From Metallyticus violacea (Eukaryota; Arthropoda; Insecta; Mantodea; Metallyticidae), in NCBI GenBank assembly GCA_030762175.1, contig CM060840.1:40988501-41052500 (forward strand): a stretch of DNA of 64,000 nt, in the 5' to 3' direction. Each line of letters begins with the position of its first letter. Position 1 is the stretch's first letter. A program made the translations under genes and the position numbers. Shown here one piece after another: positions 25,901 to 37,062 of this stretch. A model generated the notes under the pieces. It was given only the letters and a program-made list of their open reading frames with translations, was not told the origin of the DNA and made no database searches.

Positions 25901-28400
25901 TGGAGCTTGACAGTCCAAGTCTTTTGACAAGTTTTCTGCTGCGCAAGCTGGAGGCTTCTGAACTGCTGCCCATCTATTACCTAGATCATTATGGACAGTA
26001 CTGTTATAACGGTGATTCAAACTGAATTCTACAGAAGGATCATCAACAGTGCCTCGTCTCTGGCCACAGTTTCGCTGCTAGACCTGCTGTTTCAGTATTA
26101 GTTGCAACGTAAACTGGTCTGCCAATTTGGTGATCATATTGAAGTTTTAATTTCCATTATTACAATTTTCCACACTTTCATATACTCTCCCTTCATTCAA
26201 ACTACTTTATCCATTCTGAACCTTCATTATACTGTAATTCCATAACTTCCTCTTAACACAAAAAACGAATAACACTTCGTTGGTCTTCTAAAGTGGAGTG
26301 AACTTACTTTACGTGTTATTGTGCAGTTGTAAACACCCCAGCCCTATATGGTGTATTGCTAAGGAGTCATTATTTATCCAAATAAAAAGCAATAATTTCT
26401 TACTATGACATCAAAAAACTGACTGAAAATAAGTGGAACTGGAAGGCCATTCTTACCAACAAAAAATTATCTAAGTTTACATTCCTAGGTGGCAAAAGTA
26501 TGACGGCTAAAACACTGACATTCTGATAGCTTATTATGACATGTTTTTTGCCTGTGTTGAAAAAAAAAATAAGTAATAAAATTTAACAGTTATAACAAGA
26601 GCTAGAGCTTTGTTTTTGAAATCTAATTTAGAAAAATGCTTATACAAAACGTCCACAATTCCTAGGCTAAGAAAAAAAAATACTTCTGCTTTAGTAACTT
26701 CCTTGTTATGTTTACAAGGACCACTGAACATTTTGGTGCAATTCATGCAGTAGATTTTTTCTCTGGATATATATAGGAAAATGTAATTTTAAAAAATTGG
26801 GATTAAAACTCACTCATAGATGCTACTCGAAATCAAAAGTATACCTGCGCCATTTCAAGATGTTCAGAACATTTACGTCAGAATGTCAACAGCAAAAGCA
26901 AACATTTGTGTAGTGAATGGTAAAAACCGGAATTATCTGGCTCAGTTGGTTTAAAAATATATACTTTTGAAATGAATAGTGTCAATATCTGGCGTTTAGG
27001 TGTATTTTAAAAGATTAAAAAGTTATTTCTACGAGAATAAAATTTACATCACATAATTCATAAAAGTCAGAAATTTAATATGAATATTTTTTTGAAAAAA
27101 TGCCAAGAAATTTGTTTCCCAACTCCTCTTAAGATGAGTGTTCCACAGTGTACGTAAATCCAATTATGAGGGTATTAACGCCCTTTTGTTCCGATGGAAG
27201 GAATCTTTATTGTGCAAAACAAAGTATGCCGACTTCTACAGAATAAAAGAAGAGCTGAAGATCTTGAAGAAGAGGAGTACAAGAGGAATTATTTCCTACT
27301 TTGAAAAGGTGGAAAAATCATCCAAGACGTAAATTAAAGAAGTACAAAGTGGATCGTGAATTAAAGAGCTTGGAATTGATGCTTTCGCTTTATCTCCGTT
27401 ATGTGCGGTAGCTCGGCAAATTGCATTATTCATCTGTACAATAAGCAGCTATTCTCATTACTAGTTGCACTGCGCATTCGACTTACTTTCCCTTCTTTCT
27501 CTGTTTCGCCTTCCCGAAGCGGCAGCAATGTGTAGCTGAAGCCAACAAGAGAAATTATAAGCCCCGAGGGCCGTAATTATCAAGTGCCGACCGAGTGAAC
27601 GAGCGGCTTCCTGTACGTATCGCTCGGTAAGGTGGGGTGCTGGCCCATCATTATCCAGGCGAGGCGCGTAATGAGTATACTCCCGGCTTTAACTAGCGCA
27701 TGCCCAGACTTAAATAAGGCTTCCAAACTATAAGAAAATGTGGTACCTCGATATCTCGAAGCGCCTTGAGACTACAGAAATACTTGAGGTGTTTTGGGGA
27801 TACTAAACGTTAACAGATATCTATGTCGGAGAAAGCATAGTTTCTAAGAAACTTCAATATGAGTGTAATTAAAATATGTTAAAAACTTGAAATATGTTTA
27901 TCTCCAGGTTTGTGGCTGATAATGTTTACATTAAGGATCATACATATTTTTTACAATTGATGTATATTCACCACTTGACATTTAGAGGATAAAACGTTCA
28001 AAAATTGGAAACAAATAAAATAAACATCACAATTATATTCTTTACAATAATTGGCCAATAAATTAATTATAGCACAAGTTTGAGTACTTAGAATATAGGA
28101 ATGACAAAAAAAGTTTGAACAACAAAAAAAAATTGGATTTTAAATGTAAATGTGCAAAACAAAATGTATGATAGGTAAAAGCAATACAAATTAATTTTAT
28201 AAAAAATAACAGTAAAATACATTTTGACATAAATATTTACATTTTTATTCGTAAATTTTAAAAACCATTAAACTGTTATACATGTTGTAGCCTGATAACC
28301 TGCACCTGTTATTATTTTTGTTTGAAATTGCGCAGAATAAAAAATAATTGTAGGATAAAAAATAACTTGAATAAAATAAATTATTAGTATTACATTAACC
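22933..28400. other. Unassigned region with three GC-richer islands
   Basis: Mostly AT-rich. Three GC-richer islands stand out: 24740-25000, 25320-25830 and 27530-27720. The first has open frames on both strands (24671-24934 plus, 24918-24721 minus); the second contains a short direct repeat (see next entry) and a GGGTCCCTG...GGGACCC imperfect inverted repeat at about 25726-25757. No domain recognised. They may be remnants of unknown mobile elements or exons. Confidence 0.35.
25436..25513 (+). repeat. 21-base direct repeat, 57-base spacing
   Basis: ACCGGATCGTTTTTACCAGA plus T at 25436-25456 recurs at 25493-25513 with one difference (ACCAG for ACCGG). Within each unit the start of the repeat resembles its own end (TTACC-RGAT). 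Confidence 0.85.
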
Positions 28401-28411
28401 AGCATATAACT

Positions 28412-28700
28412 CACCACCACGGGTGGCGGAGGTAGTTTAGGCGCGGACTTGAGAGGGGAAGGTCTGGGGTTCGAATCCCACGAGGACCGTCCTCCCTGAT
28501 TGGGTATTTTTTCCAGTTTTTTCTCAGTCCTCATAACTGGCAAATGCCGGGGAGGTACCCTAATGCTTAGGCCTCGAACGCTTCCTTCCAAAAAAACATC
28601 CTTTCCCAATATATCATTTCATCTCATGTATCATTAGTGTTCACCGCCTGTGGTAACAAAAACGGGCGTTAAACGCTACTCAAAAAAAAAAAAAAAAAAA
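28412..28700 (+). mobile_element. SINE-B copy, full length with poly(A) tail
   Basis: The head starts near CACGGGTGGCGGAGGTAG (A box) and continues to GGGGTTCGAATCCCACGAGG (B box), then GGACCGTCCTCCCTGA, a GCAAATGCCGGGGAGGTACC block, the 3' CACCGCCTGTGGT and CGTTAAACGCTACTC, and a 19-base A run (28682-28700). A perfect 11-base target duplication, AGCATATAACT, lies at 28401-28411 and 28701-28711. This is the clearest reference copy of SINE-B in the window. Minus-strand open frames here are incidental. Confidence 0.94.
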
Positions 28701-28949
28701 AGCATATAACTTCTACAAGTCGCTTACAATTTGTCCTTCCTTCTTGGAGGCTGTGCACCATTTTGAAAAAAAAGTATTATCACAACGTAACTATTACATT
28801 AAATATTCAATAGTTTTTTTTATAGTTCTGACAAATTCAAACAATAATAACGACAATTCACGTTGACAGACAACCATAAAAAAATTATATAAATTTCCGT
28901 TTCGGTGACTCTCAAAATGAAAACTGCACATTAATTTTGTTCGTTTATT

Positions 28950-29245
28950 ATTTGGTTTATTTACGAACGCTCTTTAACATCTCAGGTCATCAGCACCCAT
29001 TCAATTCAAGGCGTGAAGCGGCCGACAATTTTTACTCGGAGGCCTCTTCTTTCAGGCTTGAGGTTCTTTTTCGTGCCGTAAATGTACGACACGGTACCAA
29101 GGCTTTACTTCCCCTCCGAAGGAAGCCATATTTTGTGTTTTTCTTTTACTCCCGAAAAAAAAATCCATTGCCCTGGACGAGATTGAACCCGCGATCTTGA
29201 GCCTATGAGGCAAGCATGGTTTTACTCTAGACCATTGGGACCGAC
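28950..29245 (-). mobile_element. SINE-A copy, older, minus strand
   Basis: The same body as SINE-A: ACGCTCTTTAACATCTCAGG, GAGGCCTCT, TTTTCGTGCCGTAAATGTAC, CTTTACTTCCCCTCCGAAGG on the plus strand, ending in the tRNA-like head at about 29178-29245 (CAGGGC and GACCGAC remnants, TTGAACCCGCGATCTTG). The head's acceptor pairing and B box are worn (GGTTCAATCTC). No A tail or target duplication is visible, so it is older than the other copies. Confidence 0.88.
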
Positions 29246-30344
29246 TATCTAGTAGATAATTATACAAGGTAAAACATATTAAATTAAAATAGACTATAAG
29301 CACGATTTAATTAACAGAGTATTATTATTTAAATGCCGTTTTAATTTACTTATAAATTGTGAAATGGGCGTTCTTACATTTATCCATGTTAAAACAGAAT
29401 AAGGGCCATTAATTTTAATATGAATTTTTCCTTTGTGTTATTCTAAATTATATTAAACTGTTCCCTCGAAATAGTTTATAGTCCTTGTAGGAATTTTATT
29501 ATTTTAATCTTATTGCTAGAAACGGTATTGTTCTGTGCTGGACTAAAAATCTTTAAGAAGGGAAAGGAACGAACCCAGCCTAAATAAAGAATGCGGGATT
29601 TACAATGCTGGTTTCAGAGGGGAGAGAAAGGGAGAGAGCGAATCCTAAGAAATCAAGTATGTTTTATAATTATTAATGTTATTAAAAAGACAAGGTTTTT
29701 GGAACTCAGTGCACGTCTTTCTGTCTTTCCGTAAATAAACGAAGCTAATGAGCGTGTGGGTGCGACCTATCAATTGCCCGCTCGTGTTTATCTGTCGCAT
29801 TTCCGGCTCTCCGCAATTCTGTAACGCGGACAACTACACATCTAGTAAACACATTGAAACTCTTGTCTACACCGACATCAAGCAATTCGTCCTTGTCACC
29901 AGAAAGGGTTATGTTTGTATCGTTGTCACGAGGGAGCGTTACTGGCAAGGTCTTGCAGAGCATGTTTGCTTACTGGCATTAATATCCAATCATCGATTTA
30001 CAGGATAATTACAGGATCCTGCTGAAGCGATGAAAATTTGGTTAGAAATTCCTGGAAACATCCAGAGATAATTAATATTGCGCAATAAGCTAGCAGCTAA
30101 CAAAAATTTGCAATTTAAGCATCGACTTGTAGCATATTGATAGCTCAGTTAATTTACATTAATAATCTGTTTCAAATTCGGATAAATTTAAATTTTAGTT
30201 GTATTATGTCTCCTCAGGTTCTGAGAAGATAAATGCACTGCATATAAAAATTAGTTGATCATTTGCAGATCAAATACAGCAGAAATGTGCATCTCTTCTC
30301 CCTCCCTTAGTTGTGTTTACAAACACTTTAATGTACAATGAATT
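29246..30344. other. AT-rich DNA, no feature recognised
   Basis: Open frames on both strands at 29745-30008 (72 and 86 codons) lie in a slightly GC-richer patch but match nothing I know. Confidence 0.4.
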
Positions 30345-30356
30345 ATAAGAAGTTAG

Positions 30357-30650
30357 TTTGTTTTTTTTTTTGATTGGTTTATTTATGGACGCTCTTTAAC
30401 ATCTGAGGTCATCAGCGTCCCATTCAACTCAGGGCGTGAAACGGCCGACAAATTTTGCTCAGAGGCCTCTGAGGTTCTTTTTCGTGCCATAAATGTACGA
30501 CACGGGACCCACGGCTTTACTTCCCTTCCGCAGGAAGCCATACTTAGGATTTTTACGCCCGAAAAAATCCATCGATCCTGGCCGGGTTCGAACCCGCGTT
30601 TTGGGCGTAGGAAGCAAGTATGGTAACCACTCCACCACCAGGACCTACAT
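30357..30650 (-). mobile_element. SINE-A copy, full length, minus strand
   Basis: T tract at about 30361-30371 (the A tail on the minus strand), full body, and intact head ending GGTAACCACTCCACCACCAG and GACC at 30645. The GGTTCGAACCCG-type B box is intact (30585-30597). A target duplication of 12 bases with one mismatch flanks it: ATAAGAAGTTAG (30345-30356) and AAAAGAAGTTAG (30651-30662). A short deletion in the CTTCAGGCTTGAGG region distinguishes it from the other copies. Confidence 0.93.
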
Positions 30651-30662
30651 AAAAGAAGTTAG

Positions 30663-31599
30663 AGAGTAGACTAAGTAAATAATATATCTTTCATGCTATA
30701 AAGACTTCAATGCATATACTTACTTCCTTTAAACAATTATTTAACTATAAAGTTCTTTTTATTTGCAACTGTATATAACTCTGAATTAATAATAATGACA
30801 ACGTAATTGAAACAGTTCCTTTTTAAGGTAACAAAGAAAGTGTGGAATATGATGAAGGTATGTTACATTAAAAACTTAATTTTTTTACTAATACAAACTA
30901 TATATAAACTATAAACTATATATATACTAATACAAACTATATATATATATATGTCTCGTTCTCTCCTGGTTATAGTGAGCAATCTCTTCAGATAAGAGCT
31001 CACATTATCATGAGAAGAAGACATACGTTCAATAATAACATATTCTTATGTTTCTATGCTGCATATAGGACTGTAAACACCTTGATAACTGACATATTAA
31101 AGTTATTGTTCCATCAAATGTTCCGTTTCTATGTTTTATTTGCTTTACAACTCTATTAAGAATTTTTGAATATTTCATATATAAAATTCCAAAAATGGCA
31201 GATCTGTCCACTTCAAATCTAACGCCATTAACTAGTGATTTTGGCAAAGTTATGTTTCTAACAATTTAACGCCAAATTCTGACCCATTGTATAATTTTCA
31301 TGGTATCTTTTTCAAATAAAAATGAAATATGGAACATGTTGTTTGCAATTCCTATTAGTATATCCAAATTACATTTTAAGTTTTTCAAAAAGAAGGAATT
31401 ATTAATTAAAAATCATTATAAAAGTTATAATTTATCATTAATTCAAACGATGTTTCTCCTTATCTGTTTCTAAATATTCCGCTGGCGATATTTCTAGAAT
31501 ACTAGTGATTCATAACATCTCCGTTAAATTACAAAAATTCACAAAGCGTTCCAACAAGCTAAATAGGCACCAACTCTGGTCCAAACGTCTGTAAACAAG
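30663..31599. other. AT-rich DNA with short TA repeats
   Basis: A repeated ACTATATATA motif occurs at about 30897-30952, including a short TA tract. A 72-codon minus-strand open frame at 31247-31029 is protein-like but unrecognised. Confidence 0.4.
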
Positions 31600-32190
31600 A
31601 GATTTGGGCTAATTTAGATGATAAAAGTTCCTTGGTCGTATATGAAAGAATCAAACAGACTTGGGGACGAGAGAAGTATATTGAAATTTGTGATCAAATG
31701 TAGGATGGGTTGGAATTGGGTGCGTACACGAGTAATACTCCTGAAAGGAGACGATAATGATAGGTGTAGTATGTGTGTGGGAGAAGTCAGTATGTTTCAT
31801 TACTTATTGCAATGCGAGAAAGACAAATAGTGGTCGAAAATAGTTTGGGACAATACAAGGGACAATTTACAGAAGAATTTAGTGATAAATAAAATGTTAG
31901 GTAACAAGAGTATTAAAACATTCAGTAAATGGGAGAGTTTTTACGTAAAGTTAAAGAGAAGTGGGAACGAAAAAGGAAGAAAGTAAAAGGGGGTTTCTTA
32001 CAGTCAGACACCCACGTATTTAACGAGGCAGGAAACTGTATTTTGGAGGATGCTGCTAGGATTTAGAGTAAAAAGAGTAGGTTAATAATGTATGTGAAGT
32101 TATAGTTGTTATTGTAAATTGAGGATTTATTATTGTAACAAATTGTAAAGTTAATTATGGAATAAATGTATTTATTCTTACAAAAATTTC
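31600..32190 (+). pseudogene. 3' end of a LINE: ORF2 C-terminus with zinc knuckle, and 3' UTR
   Basis: The plus-strand frame from 31618 encodes the last part of a non-LTR retrotransposon ORF2. WNWVRTRVILLKGD precedes the knuckle CSMCVGEVSMFHYLLQC at 31765-31815, pattern C-x2-C-x7-H-x4-C, which is typical of LINE C-termini. A TAG stop at 31828-31830 interrupts, but the same frame stays open for 51 more codons (starting WSKIVWDN, with MLGNKSIKTFSKWESF) to TAA at 31984-31986, so TAG is probably a single nonsense mutation. About 200 bases of non-coding sequence follow, with an AATAAA signal near 32160. A stop at 31615-31617 lies just upstream; most of ORF2 is missing, consistent with 5' truncation. 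Confidence 0.75.
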
Positions 32191-32934
32191 CGTAAATGAT
32201 TCCTATTTATGTGGTTTTGATTGGCAGGTGAAAAAATAAGCTGGCCTGTGACAAGGGATGCTGGCGAGTATAAAACTTCCTTGAAATTTTGAACTTTCGT
32301 TGGTTTGTTAATATTATAGAGATGGCGAAATTGTTTTCACCAGCATTAAAATTTGCGGTTAACAAATTAAACAATTGTTTTATTCATAGAAAATAATGAA
32401 AAAATATTTAGCCCACAGTTAAAGGTTTTAATTCACGATCTAAAATCTTTATATTAATGATAATTAAAGGGATATATGTGCAAATTTGGGGTATGGATTT
32501 TCATACATAGCTGAAATGACGACACAACATTATCGGCCATCAAATAAATTACTTTAGGAATAAATATATATTTTAGGCGTTGCAATTACATTTCTTACAT
32601 GTCCACAAACAAATCGAACTCTTTCAGTTTATTTACTATATCCTTTTAGCAATCAACATTATTTTCCATATCACTGCACTTTAGTTTATGGTCTCCGCTG
32701 TATGATTTGCATAGGAATCAGGACGACCTCTTTCGGCGCTGCCAGACGCGTCCAGAGTTTCCGTCCTTTTTGAGAAGCACTACAAAAATCTCACTGTCAC
32801 AGGATTGCTCAATGATCGCAGAAGGGCTCGGATATAATAACTTCTAGGTTTTCACTGTCTGGCAACTAACTGAAGTTCAAGAAGAGTCGATATGATTGCT
32901 GTCCCATCAAACAACAATATGGCAATGAGAAATA
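32191..32934. other. AT-rich DNA, no feature recognised
   Basis: No gene recognised; a slightly GC-richer patch at 32720-32830 has no identifiable motif. Confidence 0.4.
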
Positions 32935-32937
32935 CCT

Positions 32938-33036
32938 GGAAAAAACTGTCAGGGAGGACGGTCCTAGTGGGAATCGAACCTTAGACGTCCCGCACACGAG
33001 TCTCGCCTTAACAGGCTCGACCACTCTTGGCGATTT
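32938..33036 (-). mobile_element. SINE-B head fragment
   Basis: On the minus strand: GCCAAGAGTGGTCGAGCCTG (A box region), CGAGACTCGTGTGCGGGACG, GGTTCGATTCCCACTAGGAC (B box), GGACCGTCCTCCCTGACAG, then the similarity stops. This is the tRNA-like head of SINE-B without body or tail, so the 3' part was deleted after insertion or lost to recombination. Confidence 0.8.
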
Positions 33037-33142
33037 AATATAACATGAAACAACACAATTAAGATTTATTATGTGGGCCTTTATCTTTTTAAGGTTTTCT
33101 TTTAATATCTTGTGTAGTAGTACATTTTAAGCGCATTATCGC

Positions 33143-33419
33143 TTTTTTTTTTTTGATTGATTTATTTATGGACGCTTTTTAACAGCTCAGGTCATCAGCG
33201 TCCCATTCAACTCAGGGCGTGAAACGGCCGACAAATTTTGCTCAGAGGCCTCTCCTTCAGGCTTGAGGTTTTTTTTCGTGCCGTAAATGTACGACACGGG
33301 ACCCACTGCTTTACTTCCCTTCCGAAGGAAGCCATACTTAGGATTTTTACGCCTGGAAAAATCCATCTGTCCTGGCCGGGTTCGAACCCGCGATCTTGGG
33401 TTTAGGAGGCAAGTATGGT
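33143..33419 (-). mobile_element. SINE-A copy, 5'-truncated, with target duplication
   Basis: The T run at 33143-33154 and the full body are present, and the element ends inside the tRNA-like head at AAGTATGGT: the first ~22 bases of the head, including the A box, are missing. An 8-base duplication, ATTATCGC, flanks it exactly at 33135-33142 and 33420-33427. So the truncation happened during insertion (incomplete reverse transcription), not later. Without the A box the copy should be transcriptionally dead. Confidence 0.92.
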
Positions 33420-33427
33420 ATTATCGC

Positions 33428-35385
33428 TGCCGTGCATGCAAATTATATATAAAAATTATTGGTGAACTTTGTAAGTTGTATTAATTTTTCTTCCTTAATG
33501 CTGAGGTAAGTTTTTCATGGTCACATCCTAGGGATTTTCCTCCAACGCCTACCTAAAGTGAGAATCAGTAGACATCAACCGGAGAATGTCGTTCTTAAGT
33601 TATGTCTACACCGTGCAACAGTGTGGGCTGTTGCAGAATATTGTTGCAAATACCATGTTGTCTCCTATTATTGTCAATATCTGTGGAGTATTTACGGGAG
33701 ATACCTTTTTGAATATACAGTATATTGAAAAAATGTGGGCTTATTTTTCGCCTTGTAGTTATAGCAGGCCATGTTTCACACAAAGCAACTACGTAATTAA
33801 TCGCTAATTTTTATGCTTCTTTGCCTATAGTTTTGCAAACACAACCGTGTAGATAAAACCGCGACTAATAGGAGAAATGTATTAATTGTGGATTCGCAAT
33901 ATTCTACAAAATCCAATTACACAAGTTTACATGACTTACCTCGTTAAGCAGTTATAATTCTTTGATCATAATCACTTTGCAAGGTTCCAGTTATAGCAAT
34001 TTAGTATATCTATGGGCTGAACTTTTTGAAATGTATATTTTCTGATATATATGATGAAATATAGTTTGAGAACGCTGTAGCGTTTTTCCAAAGTCATGTT
34101 TATTTATTTTCTTTTGTCCGTTAGACCACGTCGTTCTCGGTTAGGAATTCTATTGTTATTGACCATGTTCTCCTAAATCTAAGAACAAAATACGCTACTG
34201 TCGAACTAGAACAACAAGAAATATCCCCACAAATTCCCTACCTAGGGCTGTATAAGATTCTGTTTTTACATAAATGTTATACGCAAATATTCTCTGATCT
34301 AGTGATAATACACTGAATAGCCAGTAATAAAGTTGCTTGTACATTTAGAGCAGTTGTTAGCTATTGTAAGAATAGGGTCATCTGAATTGTTGACAAAGAT
34401 AACTTGGCGTCTGAAATACGACCTAGAGAAGCAATATTACGGATCGATAACAGGGATTTGGTTAAGTTCTACCGTAAAATTTAGTCTTTAAACTTTAATA
34501 TTTAATTTTTATCAATAGTTTATTTAATTCCTTTTGTTTTCGTAAGATTAATGGCAAACAAAAATTAAAACATTATGCCTGAAGTGGCTGAACATGTTTA
34601 AACGCTCGCTTTCATGGATATATTATTTAGGATGCAAACATAGTCAAACCTGTTTGCGTTCCTCATTAAGTTCTTGCAGAATCCAATTAGTTCTCACTTA
34701 GGTATTGTTTTCTCGTACTACAGCTTGTCTATTGTAATCGCAGCACAGTCTTGTTTTGTTTCATTAGCACCTGCTTGCTTGGAATGCTAAGGCAAAACCT
34801 CTGCTGAATTCCATGTGTTGCATGCAGATGACAAGACACCATCATTCTGCCATCAAGCTTTTGTTTGTCGTTAAAGTTAGCGACAAGTTGTCTGCCTTTC
34901 TTAGTGTTAATTTTGTTAGCATGTGCTTAAGGAAATGCGAGAACGTCTGTTTTGAAAATAATATATACACATACTTGATGAAAACATGACTTTCAAGCTA
35001 AACCCAATCTCTGCTAAAACGTTATATATCGCGAATAAGATTCCAAAAATATTTTACAACATGACATTTATTTCTTTGACTTTGTGTGCTATCTGGCATT
35101 GGGTAAATTGTGATCTTTATATTTACAAATACAAAATCACTTGTTTTAGACACTTTTAGATAATACATCCTAGTGCAGAAATATATTCTTGTAACATGTA
35201 AATCTATGTAGCAATATTATTATAGCCTCTACAGAGCCCTCATTTGGACGCGTGGCCAGCTTAACAGGGATTTGCTTGGCACCGGGAAGCACACTGTTTG
35301 TTGACGGACGGATATTCGTAACCCCTTAAATTCAAGCTCATACATTTCTTATTCAAATTATAAGCACTATAACCATATAACTTCG
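33428..35385. other. AT-rich DNA, no feature recognised
   Basis: No gene or repeat named. The right end (about 35230-35385, with GGTTACGAATATCCGTCCGTC) may belong to the transposon whose pseudogene follows, as its terminal region. Confidence 0.4.
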
Positions 35386-36103
35386 TCATAGAATATGTTG
35401 GAAATGGTGTCCTTGAGTCGCCACACACCTCTCACACCTTTTAAGAAAATGTGCATTAACGATCATTAATTCTTCTGAAATTGCTGCAATTTTTATAGGC
35501 CCTATAATTCTGTAAGCATTCACTGCACACCAAATATCAATTTTTGGTCATATAATGGCATTTCGTGTACAAGATCGGGGTTTTCTACACTCCAGTATCT
35601 ATTGTTTTATATCAATAGTTGACCATGTAAATAAAACCACGCTTCGTCAGAAAAAAACTAAACGCAAGTCAATATAGCGATTATTAACATTATCCAACAC
35701 CGAAATGCAGAAATTAACTCTACTCGCATTATCACGAGTTGCAATTCCTGAACCCTTATAGGGTTTAAAAGTTTAGAGGCATTAAAAGACGAGGTTTGCG
35801 AAATTCCTTATTACTGTGCAAGCTTTCTCAGAGATTTCTTTGAACTTCGTTCTAACTTTTCTCCGATGTCATCGGTTTTTACTGTGAAATAACACGGCGT
35901 TTTAGTTTCGGTTTCCTATCAAGAACAGATTCAGTTTCCCTACATTTATTCACAGGATTGCGAACAGTTTTTCTGTAAAGCGTACGAAGAGCGGAAATCT
36001 GTCTATAAATCCCCGTCCCACTTCTTTATATGAGTATGTATGTTGTCACAAAGGAATCATACAAGAAGATTCTGTGTGCTAAAGTATACGAACTTTTTGG
36101 CAT
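35386..36103 (-). pseudogene. Broken Tc1/mariner-type transposase, catalytic centre deleted
   Basis: A DNA-transposon transposase read from the minus strand, starting at an ATG near 36103 (MPKSSYTLAHRIFLYDSF). In order: a helix-turn-helix region with ESVLDRKPKLKRRV (family pattern TGSV-x-D-R-K-P...RRV), then FSDEAW at 35637-35654 carrying the first catalytic Asp (35646-35648), NNRYWSVENPDL, WCAVNAYRIIGPI (GPI near 35500), and the C-terminal signature RCERCVATQGHHFQHIL with stop at 35386-35388. Several frameshifts and stops separate the parts. Between IGPI and the C-terminal signature only ~75 bases remain where the family has several hundred, so the second and third catalytic acids are gone. 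Confidence 0.8.
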
Positions 36104-36744
36104 TATAAAAATACTAACCACTTTAACACTTAAACACATGGTCTCACAGCATTTCAACCTCTGCACAGCACAAAGACTTCACGTCAGCTGATTAGCCAGA
36201 ACGGCGAGGAGGAAAAATGGAGGGCGGAGCAGAAGCGGTTAGAAATAGAGCAGTGTAGGACAAGCAAATCTTCGTTAAATCGGCCAAGCATCCAAATGAA
36301 GGTCCTAGTAAAAAAATCATGTTTTGCATCACATTTAATTATTTAAATATTTTAACGCTAAGCTCTGCCTCAGCGTACTAAAGTACTTAGCTGCCACAAT
36401 TGAGAATCCGGCTTCAAGCCATGTGGCAGGCAGAATAGCATTTGTAGCATTGGAATATTTGGGAATTTTCTCTGAGCTCTACCATTTCGGTACCAATCCA
36501 CAAATAACTCTTTACTCTTTTTCATTCTTCCTTCTTTATCTCATCCATGCTAACCTTTTACTAAAATAAAAAAAAAGCGACACAAGTATATGACGTGTCT
36601 GTCCTAGCCTAGTTTTGAGTCATTGGCGAAGACTAGCCCGCATCCGTAACCTGGAACCTAGAGAAGGCGGTTAGTTGCCATGGACTCGCCAGGTTGCTAA
36701 TGGGTGATACAGCATTGTTGTTCGTATCGATGTGTAGTCTTTAG
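36104..36744. other. Unassigned region
   Basis: May contain the outer end of the preceding transposon; I could not find a matching terminal inverted repeat. A short GC-richer stretch lies at 36180-36240. Confidence 0.35.
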
Positions 36745-37062
36745 ATGGCTTTGGAACGCACGACTTTTGTCTCGTCTCAAACACATAGAGGTTGGTATTT
36801 TCGGAAGATCACAGTGCAAAACTTCATATTACAGTTCAAAATGAATGATGTTGATAGATATTACTTTCAAGTGCGTTATCATGCGTTAGGTTTCTCACTA
36901 GATGAGCAAATCGTTCACGTCATAAGCAATTTGCAATTTAAAATATTTGGAAGGAATCTGAAACTATTTCCGTTTAACGAATACCATAGGAATCATATCC
37001 AAAACAAAACGTACAGTGAAATGTTCTACTTTGTCATCGGTAGTGAGGCCTATCTCTTATAA
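36745..37062 (+). CDS. Unrecognised open frame of 105 codons
   Basis: Starts at an ATG (MALERTTFVSSQTHRGWYF) and ends at TAA. Composition is balanced, rich in Phe, Tyr and Asn, without low complexity, membrane segment or signal peptide. It contains a TTACAG string at about 36828, a possible splice acceptor, so it might include part of an exon, but a chance open frame is at least as likely. No family recognised. Confidence 0.2.
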   Translation: MALERTTFVSSQTHRGWYFRKITVQNFILQFKMNDVDRYYFQVRYHALGFSLDEQIVHVISNLQFKIFGRNLKLFPFNEYHRNHIQNKTYSEMFYFVIGSEAYLL

